Below, piece after piece: positions 1 through 6,736 of a DNA stretch of 62,821 nucleotides (positions are counted from its first letter, which is position 1; the number at the start of each line of letters is the position of its first letter). The notes below the pieces were generated by a model. The model was not told the origin of the DNA. It ran no database searches and saw only the letters and a list, made by a program, of their open reading frames with translations. The DNA is from Lachnospiraceae bacterium (GTDB taxonomy: Bacteria; Bacillota; Clostridia; Lachnospirales; Lachnospiraceae). The stretch spans positions 1 to 62,821 of the forward strand of contig CAAFZP010000145.1 of the NCBI GenBank assembly GCA_900767585.1, given 5' to 3'. Both the position numbers and the translations under genes were made by a program.

Positions 1-56
1 CGGAGCGACTGAACCAACGCCGCCCCGGTTCGGTGTGATCAACAAGAAAAAAAATA

Positions 57-101
57 GTGCAACAAGTTTCCTTGTTACACTAAAAAGGTTTCTTGTTGCA
101 C
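57..101. repeat. Alternative inverted repeats upstream of sigK
   Basis: The 10-mer GTGCAACAAG at 57-66 can pair with CTTGTTACAC at 71-80 (one mismatch, 4-base loop) or, perfectly, with CTTGTTGCAC at 92-101. The same GCAACAA core returns at 123-129 inside an imperfect 19-base palindrome (121-139). The two pairings exclude each other, as in an attenuator, but no U-run follows. A role in sigK control, or in ending the gene to the left of the window, is only inference. Bases 1-56 show no recognisable gene. Confidence 0.45.
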
Positions 102-165
102 TAGATTATAAATTCAGGAAATGCAACAAATTGTAGCATTTTTGTGGATATGTGGAAATTTCCTT

Positions 166-204
166 GCTGAAAAACCACTCTCTGCAAGCGACACTTTTTT
201 CAGC
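166..204. repeat. Hairpin in the sigK leader
   Basis: GCTGAAAAA at 166-174 is perfectly complementary to TTTTTCAGC at 196-204 with a 21-base loop. It lies about 65 bases upstream of the chosen sigK start. With the alternative repeats at 57-101 it makes the leader unusually rich in dyads. No function is assigned. Confidence 0.4.
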
Positions 205-268
205 TTGGAAAAGCACTATTTTCCGTCATTTGTCATACTATATACAAAGAGAGATTCCGAGGGCCGCC

Positions 269-892
269 ATGCAGACGTTTCATCACCCGCTCTCTCCCGA
301 AGAGGAATCCATTTATCTGCAGAAAGCAAAAGCAGGCGATCTATCCGCGCGCAATATCCTTGTAGAATACAATCTGCGTCTGGTTGCACATATTGTCAAG
401 AAATATCAGACAGGAAACCGTTCAACGGAAGACCTGATTTCCATAGGCACAATCGGCTTGATCAAAGCAGTCAACACCTACGATACCGACAAAGGGTCAA
501 AACTTGTCACCTACGCCAGCCGCTGCATCGAAAATGAGCTTCTGATGCGGCTTCGGCAGGAACGGAAAGAAGCAAGGGAAATATCTTTATATGAGCCAAT
601 CGGAACCGACCGGGAAGGAAATGAAATCAGTCTGATAGATGTCATACGCGTCGATGAAGAAAATGTACTTTCAAACGTCGTCACATCCGAAAGCCTAAGA
701 AATATAGACAAAATATATTCTGATATCCTCGATACACGGGAGCAGCAAGTGATTGCGCTTCGTTATGGATTAAACGATGGCAAAGAGCTTACCCAGAGCG
801 AGATTGCAGAAAAGCTCCATATCTCCCGTTCCTACGTCTCACGCATAGAGAAAAAGGCACTGCTTAAGCTCCGCAGTGCCTTGTACGTATAA
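269..892 (+). CDS. sigK: Sporulation sigma factor SigK
   Basis: Late mother-cell sigma factor of RNA polymerase. After a short FHHPLSPEEE start, region 2 carries NLRLVAHIVKKY and EDLISIGTIGLIKAV, followed by the SigK-type stretch GNEISLIDV and a region 4 helix-turn-helix ending SRSYVSRIEKKALLKL. These match SigK more closely than SigE or SigG. The ATG at 269 has GAGGG six bases upstream and gives 207 residues. The frame stays open to a GTG at 152, which would add 39 residues without a ribosome site, so a processed pro-form is possible but not favoured. Unlike some Bacillus and Clostridioides sigK genes it is not interrupted by a skin-type element. Its last 29 bases overlap the convergent U32 gene. 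Confidence 0.9.
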   Translation: MQTFHHPLSPEEESIYLQKAKAGDLSARNILVEYNLRLVAHIVKKYQTGNRSTEDLISIGTIGLIKAVNTYDTDKGSKLVTYASRCIENELLMRLRQERKEAREISLYEPIGTDREGNEISLIDVIRVDEENVLSNVVTSESLRNIDKIYSDILDTREQQVIALRYGLNDGKELTQSEIAEKLHISRSYVSRIEKKALLKLRSALYV

Positions 893-2123
893 TCATGCCT
901 TTTTGTATCTTCTCTGGTTTGGAAACCTTCACGCGAAGCATTTGTTTTGGATGCGGTGCAGATTCCATTTCTGTACCGTGTTCATCACGGATAGACAACA
1001 CATCCACGTCTATATTCTCTCCATCAAACGCCATCGCTTCAATCGTATCTCCGACACAGAATTTGTTTTTCTGGTGGATTACAAAGCTTCCATCCGCCTC
1101 CACGTCTTCGACGGTTCCCAGATACACGCGATTTTTCACATACGTGTTGCAATCGTAGATCTGTGTTTCTTCGTTTGGTTTTCCATAATAAAATCCAGTT
1201 GTGAACTGTCGGAATGTACAAGCAGAAATCTCTTCTTTGTAATGTTCCATCCGGCTTTCATAAAGTTCCCGTGAAGTATAATAATCGTCAATCGCTTCCC
1301 GGTATGTGCGTGTCACAACTGCCACATAAAGTGCTGTTTTCATGCGTCCTTCTACTTTGAATGAGTTGATCCCAGCTTCAATCATATCCGGAATATGTTC
1401 GATCATGCAAAGATCCTTGGAGTTGAAGATATAGGTCCCTCTGTCATCTTCTTCCACCGGCAGATATTCGCCTGGACGTTTTTCCTCAACAACAGCATAC
1501 TTCCAACGACATGGATGCGTACAGGCTCCCTGATTTGCATCTCTGCCTGTGAAATAGCTGCTAAGCAGGCACCTTCCCGAATAAGAGATGCACATAGCTC
1601 CATGCATAAATGCTTCAATCTCCATATCCGCCGGGATATGTTCCCGAATCGTCCGAATTTCCCTCAAAGACAACTCCCGTGCAGCAACCACGCGTGTCGC
1701 GCCCTGCTTTCTCCAGAAGTCATAGATCAGATAGTTTGTGTTGTTCGCCTGTGTGCTGACATGAATCTCGATTCCCGGCAAAATTTCCTTCGCCAGAGTA
1801 AAGATTCCCGGATCCGAGATAATGAACGCATCGATTTTCTCTTCCAAACCCGTTTCTTTCAACTCGTGGAAATACACTTTGATACCTTCAATATCATCGT
1901 TATGTGCAAATATATTCACTGTCACATAAAGCTTTGCGCCATGCTCATGCACATAGTCTGCCGCCTCATGCATTTCTTCGATTGTAAAGTTTCCGGCTTT
2001 CGCACGAAGTCCATAGTTCTTGCCGCCGATATAAACCGCATCTGCGCCATAATCAACAGCTACCTTCAGCACTTCCAAGCTTCCTGCCGGGATCAATAAT
2101 TCCGGTTTCTGTAATTTATCCAT
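864..2123 (-). CDS. U32 family protein, TrhP-like (tRNA U34 hydroxylation)
   Basis: Member of the peptidase U32 family. Characterised relatives TrhP and RlhA hydroxylate RNA pyrimidines with prephenate-dependent chemistry; old names call it a collagenase-like protease. The 419 residues start with a TIM-barrel-like half (PAGSLEVLKVAVDYGADAVYIGG) and contain the family signature EAFMHGAMCISYSGRC near residues 170-185. Cysteines 178, 185, 201 and 205 fit the four-cysteine Fe-S ligand set. A beta domain ends the protein. It is the last gene of the minus operon, downstream of a TrmR-like methyltransferase, matching the Bacillus yrrM-yrrN/O pair that makes 5-methoxyuridine in tRNA. Only one U32 copy is present where Bacillus has two. 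The stop lies inside the convergent sigK gene. Confidence 0.88.
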   Translation of the reverse strand: MDKLQKPELLIPAGSLEVLKVAVDYGADAVYIGGKNYGLRAKAGNFTIEEMHEAADYVHEHGAKLYVTVNIFAHNDDIEGIKVYFHELKETGLEEKIDAFIISDPGIFTLAKEILPGIEIHVSTQANNTNYLIYDFWRKQGATRVVAARELSLREIRTIREHIPADMEIEAFMHGAMCISYSGRCLLSSYFTGRDANQGACTHPCRWKYAVVEEKRPGEYLPVEEDDRGTYIFNSKDLCMIEHIPDMIEAGINSFKVEGRMKTALYVAVVTRTYREAIDDYYTSRELYESRMEHYKEEISACTFRQFTTGFYYGKPNEETQIYDCNTYVKNRVYLGTVEDVEADGSFVIHQKNKFCVGDTIEAMAFDGENIDVDVLSIRDEHGTEMESAPHPKQMLRVKVSKPEKIQKGMIIRTRHCGA

Positions 2124-2170
2124 GTTTCAACCTCTTTTTCATCTTTTACGAGCAAGCGTCTACCTATCAT

Positions 2171-2305
2171 CTATATCAGCCCGGTTTCACTCGCCATGTC
2201 ACTTCTGTCATGCACACGGTTTCGAGCATCGCGCTCAACCAGCCATATCACATGTCCGGCAATCATCACTGCACCACTTCTGTCATGTTCACTGTTTCTG
2301 GGCAT
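2171..2305 (-). CDS. Possible 44-residue ORF with an internal repeat (doubtful)
   Basis: In the 209-base gap between the methyltransferase and the U32 gene, a 44-codon frame begins at an ATG four bases after GGGAG. It encodes the peptide HDRS twice, 25 residues apart, because an exact 13-mer (CACTTCTGTCATG on the plus strand, 2200-2212 and 2275-2287) is repeated within a diverged copy of about 38 bases. I do not recognise the product. It could be a real small protein, a decayed gene fragment, or a chance frame in a duplicated spacer. Confidence 0.22.
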   Translation of the reverse strand: MPRNSEHDRSGAVMIAGHVIWLVERDARNRVHDRSDMASETGLI

Positions 2306-2332
2306 CACACTCCCCCGGTCAGCCGCGCCTCG

Positions 2333-2998
2333 TCACATCTGTGCGTTCTTCTGCAAGATTGAGATTGCCATGCCATCGCCCACCGGCAGGATGGCTGTCT
2401 CTAGCCGCTCGTCATGTGTCAGCGCGTCCAAATATTCCCGCATACGGTCATGAATCGTACGATTGCGCTTCTCTACCAGAAAATGTGACTCTAACACTTC
2501 CCCTTCCTGCAGGATGTTATCTGATATAATCACGCCTCCTGGCGTCAATACCCGCATGACATCCGGCAGATAATAAATATACTGCGCCTTTGCCGCATCG
2601 ACAAATGCAAATTCGTACGTATCGTCCGGAAGGTCTCTAAGTGTCCGTGCCGCATCTCCGCAAATCACATGAATCTGCGAACTTTTTCCGAATTGCGCGA
2701 TATTCGCACGTGCTTCCGCCACCCGTTCTTCACTCAATTCCAACGTCGTAATCTCGGCATCTTCCGGCAGATAGCCTGTCATATAAAGAGAAGAATAGCC
2801 GATGGCTGTTCCAATCTCTAAAACATGCTTCGGCTTCTTCAATAATAACTGTGTTTTTAAAAGTTCCCTTGCCTCCGGTCGAATCACCGGAACTTTGCGA
2901 CGGATAGCATCCCGGTATAATTCACCAAGTTTTCCACCATCTTCTTTCGCCATCGAGCGGACAAAGGATGTAATCCTCGTATATTCATTCATCTTCAA
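2333..2998 (-). CDS. trmR: SAM-dependent O-methyltransferase, TrmR-like
   Basis: Class I methyltransferase of the catechol-O-methyltransferase-like family (methyltransf_3). The SAM-binding motif I is VLEIGTAIGYSSLYM, followed by an acidic ribose-binding region (EITTLELSEERV) and the catalytic/metal-binding FAFVDAAKAQYIYYL and GGVIISDNIL. Its place between mltG-like and U32 genes equals that of Bacillus yrrM (TrmR), which methylates 5-hydroxyuridine 34 of tRNA to 5-methoxyuridine, so the U32 product downstream would supply its substrate. The start is uncertain: a TTG at 2998 has AAGGA seven bases upstream, while the ATG at 2992 would be 13 bases away. Confidence 0.8.
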   Translation of the reverse strand: MKMNEYTRITSFVRSMAKEDGGKLGELYRDAIRRKVPVIRPEARELLKTQLLLKKPKHVLEIGTAIGYSSLYMTGYLPEDAEITTLELSEERVAEARANIAQFGKSSQIHVICGDAARTLRDLPDDTYEFAFVDAAKAQYIYYLPDVMRVLTPGGVIISDNILQEGEVLESHFLVEKRNRTIHDRMREYLDALTHDERLETAILPVGDGMAISILQKNAQM

Positions 2999-3025
2999 AC
3001 CACTATCCTTACACTATTACGGTCT

Positions 3026-3526
3026 CTAATCGCTGTCCTCATCCGTTTTATCCTGTATATTACATAGAATCTTTAGGATCTCGTCATACGTCATACCGGA
3101 AGATAAATGGAACTTACCACTTGAAATCTTCGTTCCATATCCCTTTACTTTGACTTTCGCATAAAATACATATTTGTCTTCAATAATATCTGCATCCTGC
3201 AGCGCTTCCCCAATCTCCATAATCGTGGAATCTGCCGGAATATCAACAACGATATACTCCTGGCTGCCAGGGTGATTTGCCACCTCTCCGAAAACAGCAT
3301 ATGCGAAATTAAATGCATACGTAAATAATTTCACGATCAGAAAAACGATCAATATATTGACAAACAGTCCAAACATAAATCCGGATGAATTTTTCAATCC
3401 TTTTCGCAGATTGTCTTCTTTTTTCATCGCCTTCTTCATCGCATTTTTCCGGCTGTTATTTTTTGGCTGTGTACGATTTGTACCATTTGTAGTTTTTGTA
3501 GTTTTCTTGTTTGCATTCTCACTCAT
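3026..3526 (-). CDS. Short MltG/YceG-like membrane protein without the catalytic domain
   Basis: About 166 residues. A lysine/asparagine-rich cytoplasmic tail (1-50) is followed by one membrane helix (FGLFVNILIVFLIVKLF) and an extracytoplasmic domain ending at GMTYDEILKIL. The segment from VDIPADSTIMEIGEAL to SSGKF resembles the LysM-like N-terminal subdomain of MltG, the endolytic murein transglycosylase that cuts nascent glycan strands. The following YceG catalytic domain with its glutamate is absent: the family is usually above 330 residues. It sits where Bacillus yrrL (mltG) sits. The ATG at 3526 overlaps the stop of the YlbF-like gene; a TTG four codons upstream is an alternative. It may act as a non-catalytic glycan-binding regulator. 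Confidence 0.65.
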   Translation of the reverse strand: MSENANKKTTKTTNGTNRTQPKNNSRKNAMKKAMKKEDNLRKGLKNSSGFMFGLFVNILIVFLIVKLFTYAFNFAYAVFGEVANHPGSQEYIVVDIPADSTIMEIGEALQDADIIEDKYVFYAKVKVKGYGTKISSGKFHLSSGMTYDEILKILCNIQDKTDEDSD

Positions 3527-3854
3527 TGACGTAATCAAACTCCAATCCTTCTGCTATGGAATCGAACACCTGCTGAAGCAGTTTGCAAATCTGCTGCTCT
3601 GCCTGTAAAAAATCACTCACAATTGAATTGTGCAACAGTTCGTCGTATTCCCTTGTCAGTTCTATCATCTCATCATAGGGATTTACTCCCTGACGGTTTT
3701 GAAGCTCATAGTTTTTCGTACGGAATTCCTGAAGGTTTTTACTTAATTCTTCATTTTCCTGCAATGCCTGCTTGGTCTTCAAGTACATCTGATACTCTTC
3801 CGATGCCCGGATATGTTCATTCAATTGTCTGCTTTCATTTATAACCTGTTTCAT
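3519..3854 (-). CDS. YlbF/YmcA-family protein
   Basis: About 111 residues, nearly all helical, with heptad-like QALQENEELSKNLQEFRTKNYELQN and a second long helix, as in the YlbF/YmcA (DUF964, Com_YlbF) fold. In Bacillus these proteins form the Y-complex that tunes RNase Y, which acts in mRNA processing. Here the gene directly follows an RNase J gene, supporting a link to RNA decay, though this is inference. The ATG at 3854 has AGAGGG eight bases upstream; an upstream ATG abutting the RNase J stop has no comparable site. Its end overlaps the MltG-like start by 8 bases, implying coupled translation. Confidence 0.72.
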   Translation of the reverse strand: MKQVINESRQLNEHIRASEEYQMYLKTKQALQENEELSKNLQEFRTKNYELQNRQGVNPYDEMIELTREYDELLHNSIVSDFLQAEQQICKLLQQVFDSIAEGLEFDYVNE

Positions 3855-3890
3855 ATCTAACCCTCTATCACCGGATATATCTGCCTGCAT

Positions 3891-5552
3891 CTAGACCTCT
3901 GTAATGATCGGAAGAATCATCGGACTCCGCTTCATCTTCTTCCACAGGAAATCACTTAATGCGTCCCGCATTGTGCTCTTTAACTTGCCCCAGTCTGTAA
4001 TACCGCGGTCGAGGCAGCTGTCCAATGCTTCCTGTACAACTTCCCGGCACTCGTCCATCAGATTTTCTGCTTCTCTGACATAGACAAATCCGCGTGATAC
4101 GATATCCGGACCAGCGATCTGCTGGTTGCTTCCGGATTCCAATGTGACAACAACAATCAAAAGACCATTTTCGGAAAGCTGCTGCCGGTCGCGCAATACG
4201 ATATTTCCGACATCGCCGACGCCCAGTCCATCTACCAATATTCCCTGGGCTGGCACTTTTCCAGTCACTTCAAATGTATCTTCGCCGATTGACAACACAT
4301 CACCGGCAGATAATATCTTTACATTTTCTTTCGGGATTCCCATCTCCATTGCAAGTTCTGCATGTCGTTTCAGATGACGATACTCACCATGTACCGGTAT
4401 CGCATACTTCGGTTTGGTAAGCGCATACATCAGTTTGATTTCCTCCTGACATGCATGTCCGGATACATGTGTATCCTGGAAGATCACGTGCGCGCCTTTC
4501 ATCTCAAGCTCATTGATTACCTTGAAGATGGCTTTCTCATTTCCAGGGATCGGGCTCGATGAGAAGATAACAACATCCCCCGGCTTGATCGTAATCTGTT
4601 TATGGATATTCGCTGCGATTCTGGACAGCGCAGCCATATTCTCGCCCTGGCTTCCGGTTGTAATCAGCACTACCTGCTCATCCGGATAATTCTTGATCTG
4701 TTCGATTTCAATCAGCGTGTTGTCCGGTATATCAATATATCCAAGCTCTGCAGCTGTCTGGATGACATTTACCATGCTGCGGCCTTCCACAACGACTTTT
4801 CTGCCATATTTGTAAGCCGAATTGATAATCTGCTGTACACGGTCAACGTTTGATGCAAATGTCGCAATGATAATCCGGTGGTCTTTGTTGTCATCAAACA
4901 AATGATCAAACACTTTACCAATCGTCTTCTCGGAAGGTGTATATCCTGTCCGCTCAACATTTGTTGAATCTGCCATCAATGCAAGCACGCCTTTTTTGCC
5001 AAGCTCACCAAACCGCGGCAGATCGATTGCCTCACCAAATACCGGCGTATAATCCACTTTAAAATCACCCGTATGCACAATGATGCCTGCCGGCGTGTAG
5101 ATTGCCAGTGCGGCTGCATCTGCAATCGAATGTGTCGTCCGGATAAATTCAATCCGGAACGCGCCAAGCGTAATCATCTGTCCATGTGTGACAATCTTTC
5201 TCCGGACATTGTTGATATTTCCATGCTCACGAAGCTTGTGATCGATGAGTCCCATCGTAAGTTTTGTCGCATAAATCGGCATATTTACCTGATTTTCTAT
5301 ATATGGTATCGCTCCGATATGGTCCTCGTGTCCATGTGTGATCACAAGTCCCTTTACCTTATCTGCGTTTTCCTGTAAGTATGTGACATCCGGGATGACA
5401 AGATCGATTCCGAGCATCTCATCCTCCGGGAATGCAAGTCCACAATCGACAACAATAATGCTGTCTTCATACTCAAATGCAGTGATGTTCATTCCGATCT
5501 GTTCGAGTCCTCCGAGCGGAATAATCTTCACCGACTTGCTTTTATGTTTCAT
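3891..5552 (-). CDS. rnj: Ribonuclease J
   Basis: Metallo-beta-lactamase/beta-CASP ribonuclease of 553 residues, with 5'-3' exonuclease and endonuclease activity in mRNA turnover and rRNA maturation. The zinc-binding motif HGHEDHIG is at residues 73-80, with further ligands in the IVHTGDFKVDYTP region. The beta-CASP part includes VEGRSM and the later HVSGHACQEEIKL and PVHGEYRHL motifs. Length matches RNase J1/J2. It follows the DUF1292 gene by 6 bases and is followed at once by the YlbF-like gene, so it lies within the ireB-ruvX operon. Only one RNase J is seen, so J1 and J2 are not distinguished. Confidence 0.95.
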   Translation of the reverse strand: MKHKSKSVKIIPLGGLEQIGMNITAFEYEDSIIVVDCGLAFPEDEMLGIDLVIPDVTYLQENADKVKGLVITHGHEDHIGAIPYIENQVNMPIYATKLTMGLIDHKLREHGNINNVRRKIVTHGQMITLGAFRIEFIRTTHSIADAAALAIYTPAGIIVHTGDFKVDYTPVFGEAIDLPRFGELGKKGVLALMADSTNVERTGYTPSEKTIGKVFDHLFDDNKDHRIIIATFASNVDRVQQIINSAYKYGRKVVVEGRSMVNVIQTAAELGYIDIPDNTLIEIEQIKNYPDEQVVLITTGSQGENMAALSRIAANIHKQITIKPGDVVIFSSSPIPGNEKAIFKVINELEMKGAHVIFQDTHVSGHACQEEIKLMYALTKPKYAIPVHGEYRHLKRHAELAMEMGIPKENVKILSAGDVLSIGEDTFEVTGKVPAQGILVDGLGVGDVGNIVLRDRQQLSENGLLIVVVTLESGSNQQIAGPDIVSRGFVYVREAENLMDECREVVQEALDSCLDRGITDWGKLKSTMRDALSDFLWKKMKRSPMILPIITEV

Positions 5553-5558
5553 TCTAAA

Positions 5559-5864
5559 CTAAACCTCCAAATCAAAGTCTTCTACCAGTTCATCAAACAC
5601 TTTGATGACTGCTTTCAATTCATTTTCATCCTCAATTTCTACGTACGCAGCTTCTTCTGCATCTTCCTCAGAAGGCTCTTCACGCAACACAAAAAAATCC
5701 CCGTCATCCCCATCGATATCGTCTGTCAAAAGAATATAATTCTTTCCAAAAAGTTTTGTCTCTTCCAGTATATACAGTTCTAAATCTCCTTCATCTGTCT
5801 GGAACGTAAGTTTCATAGTTTCTTTCTCTTTATTATATTCTTCTTTTTCTTCACTATTTCCCAT
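5559..5864 (-). CDS. DUF1292 (YrzB-like) acidic protein
   Basis: Small acidic protein of about 101 residues with the DUF1292 core (LTFQTDEGDLELYILEE, then YILLTDD and FFVLREE). Function is unknown. It is the constant third gene of the ireB-ruvX-yrzB block in Firmicutes, and this conserved order is the main support. The ATG at 5864 has GGAG eight bases upstream; the longer frame starting at 5894 has no site. An internal ATG at 5816 would give a shorter protein that still holds the core. Confidence 0.82.
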   Translation of the reverse strand: MGNSEEKEEYNKEKETMKLTFQTDEGDLELYILEETKLFGKNYILLTDDIDGDDGDFFVLREEPSEEDAEEAAYVEIEDENELKAVIKVFDELVEDFDLEV

Positions 5865-5918
5865 ACTTATTTCTCCACACTCTTTCCTGTGCATCCACCA
5901 AAACCGACCGGTATGAAT

Positions 5919-6353
5919 CTACATCCGATCTTTGTTTCCCTGCTTGTCCAGATAGCTCTGCAGAATAATCGCCGCCGCCATCTTGTCGATGTGTTCTTTT
6001 CTTCCGCTGACACAGACACCGGTTGCTTCCAAGATCCGGTTTGCCTCCACCGTCGTAAGCCGCTCATCCTCAAACACAACCAAAAGACCTGTTCTGCGCT
6101 CAAGATCTGATGCGAATGCTTTTGTCGCATCTACGCGAGGTCCCTCTGTATTGTTCATCATCTTCGGAAGTCCGACAACAATCTTATCCACATCGTATTC
6201 TTCGATCAATGCCTCAATTCTGGCATAGGTCTGTCGAAGTTTATTCTCTTGTTTTCTTTCTATCGTCTCCAGCGGCTGGGCAATCAAACAAGTTGCATCC
6301 GATAATGCAACCCCAACCGTCTTAGAACCATAATCCAATCCAAGGATTCTCAT
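5919..6353 (-). CDS. ruvX: RuvX/YqgF-type Holliday junction resolvase
   Basis: RNase H-fold nuclease, 144 residues. The start MRILGLDYGSKTVGVALSD holds the first catalytic aspartate. IVVGLPKMMNNTEGPR holds the family's G-L-P motif, and the C-terminal IDKMAAAIILQSYL carries the last acidic residue. YqgF-family members are implicated in junction processing and 16S rRNA 5' end maturation. Placed between ireB and DUF1292 as in most Firmicutes; sequence and length are normal for the family. Confidence 0.93.
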   Translation of the reverse strand: MRILGLDYGSKTVGVALSDATCLIAQPLETIERKQENKLRQTYARIEALIEEYDVDKIVVGLPKMMNNTEGPRVDATKAFASDLERRTGLLVVFEDERLTTVEANRILEATGVCVSGRKEHIDKMAAAIILQSYLDKQGNKDRM

Positions 6354-6399
6354 CTTTATTCTCTCGTTCCTCTCCTGATGAAGCCCACGCAGATGAATT

Positions 6400-6657
6400 C
6401 TACTTCAACCGTGTCTCAATGTAGTTTTCAAGAAGCACTTCAATGATCTCATCACGTTCTGCTTTCATAATCAGGCTTCTGGCATTCTTATAACTTGTAA
6501 TGTACGTAGGATCTCCACTCATCACATATCCGACAATCTGGCTGACCGGGTTGTATCCTTTCTCCGACAGTGCTTCGTATACCTGTTCCAGAATATCGGA
6601 GACCTCAATATTTGATTCATGGATAATTCCTATGTCCTGCGTATTTTGATTATTCAC
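6400..6657 (-). CDS. ireB: IreB family regulatory phosphoprotein
   Basis: 85-residue protein of the IreB/DUF965 (YrzL) family, recognisable by SEKGYNPVSQIVGYVMSGDPTYITS and the basic end. In Enterococcus IreB is phosphorylated by the PASTA kinase IreK and modulates cephalosporin resistance; a PASTA kinase/phosphatase pair is encoded here at 26975-29960. The start is a GTG preceded by AAGGA. First gene of the ruvX/RNase J operon, 79 bases after polC in an AT-rich spacer that may hold a promoter, though I see no convincing -35/-10 pair. Confidence 0.9.
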   Translation of the reverse strand: MNNQNTQDIGIIHESNIEVSDILEQVYEALSEKGYNPVSQIVGYVMSGDPTYITSYKNARSLIMKAERDEIIEVLLENYIETRLK

Positions 6658-6736
6658 TTTCTCACGTCCTTCTTTATTGCGTTAAAAAACATATGGTATT
6701 ATTTTAATATATTCGGTTAAAAATAGCAACTTATTT

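Noticed and set aside
1..56. Partial tRNA or gene end at the left edge
   Set aside because: GAACC and GGTTC arms suggest a T-arm-like dyad, but the loop is wrong and no cloverleaf can be built from the visible bases.
152..268. GTG-started 39-residue extension of SigK as a pro-sequence
   Set aside because: No ribosome site precedes the GTG and the extension is not strongly hydrophobic like known pro-SigK leaders, while the ATG at 269 has a spaced GAGGG. Kept only as an alternative.
1395..2099. Long plus-strand open frame opposite the U32 gene
   Set aside because: It is an antisense shadow: no ribosome site, no recognisable domain, and the minus-strand frame is a full conserved family member. 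The same applies to the other long antisense frames across polC, priA, murE and glgA.
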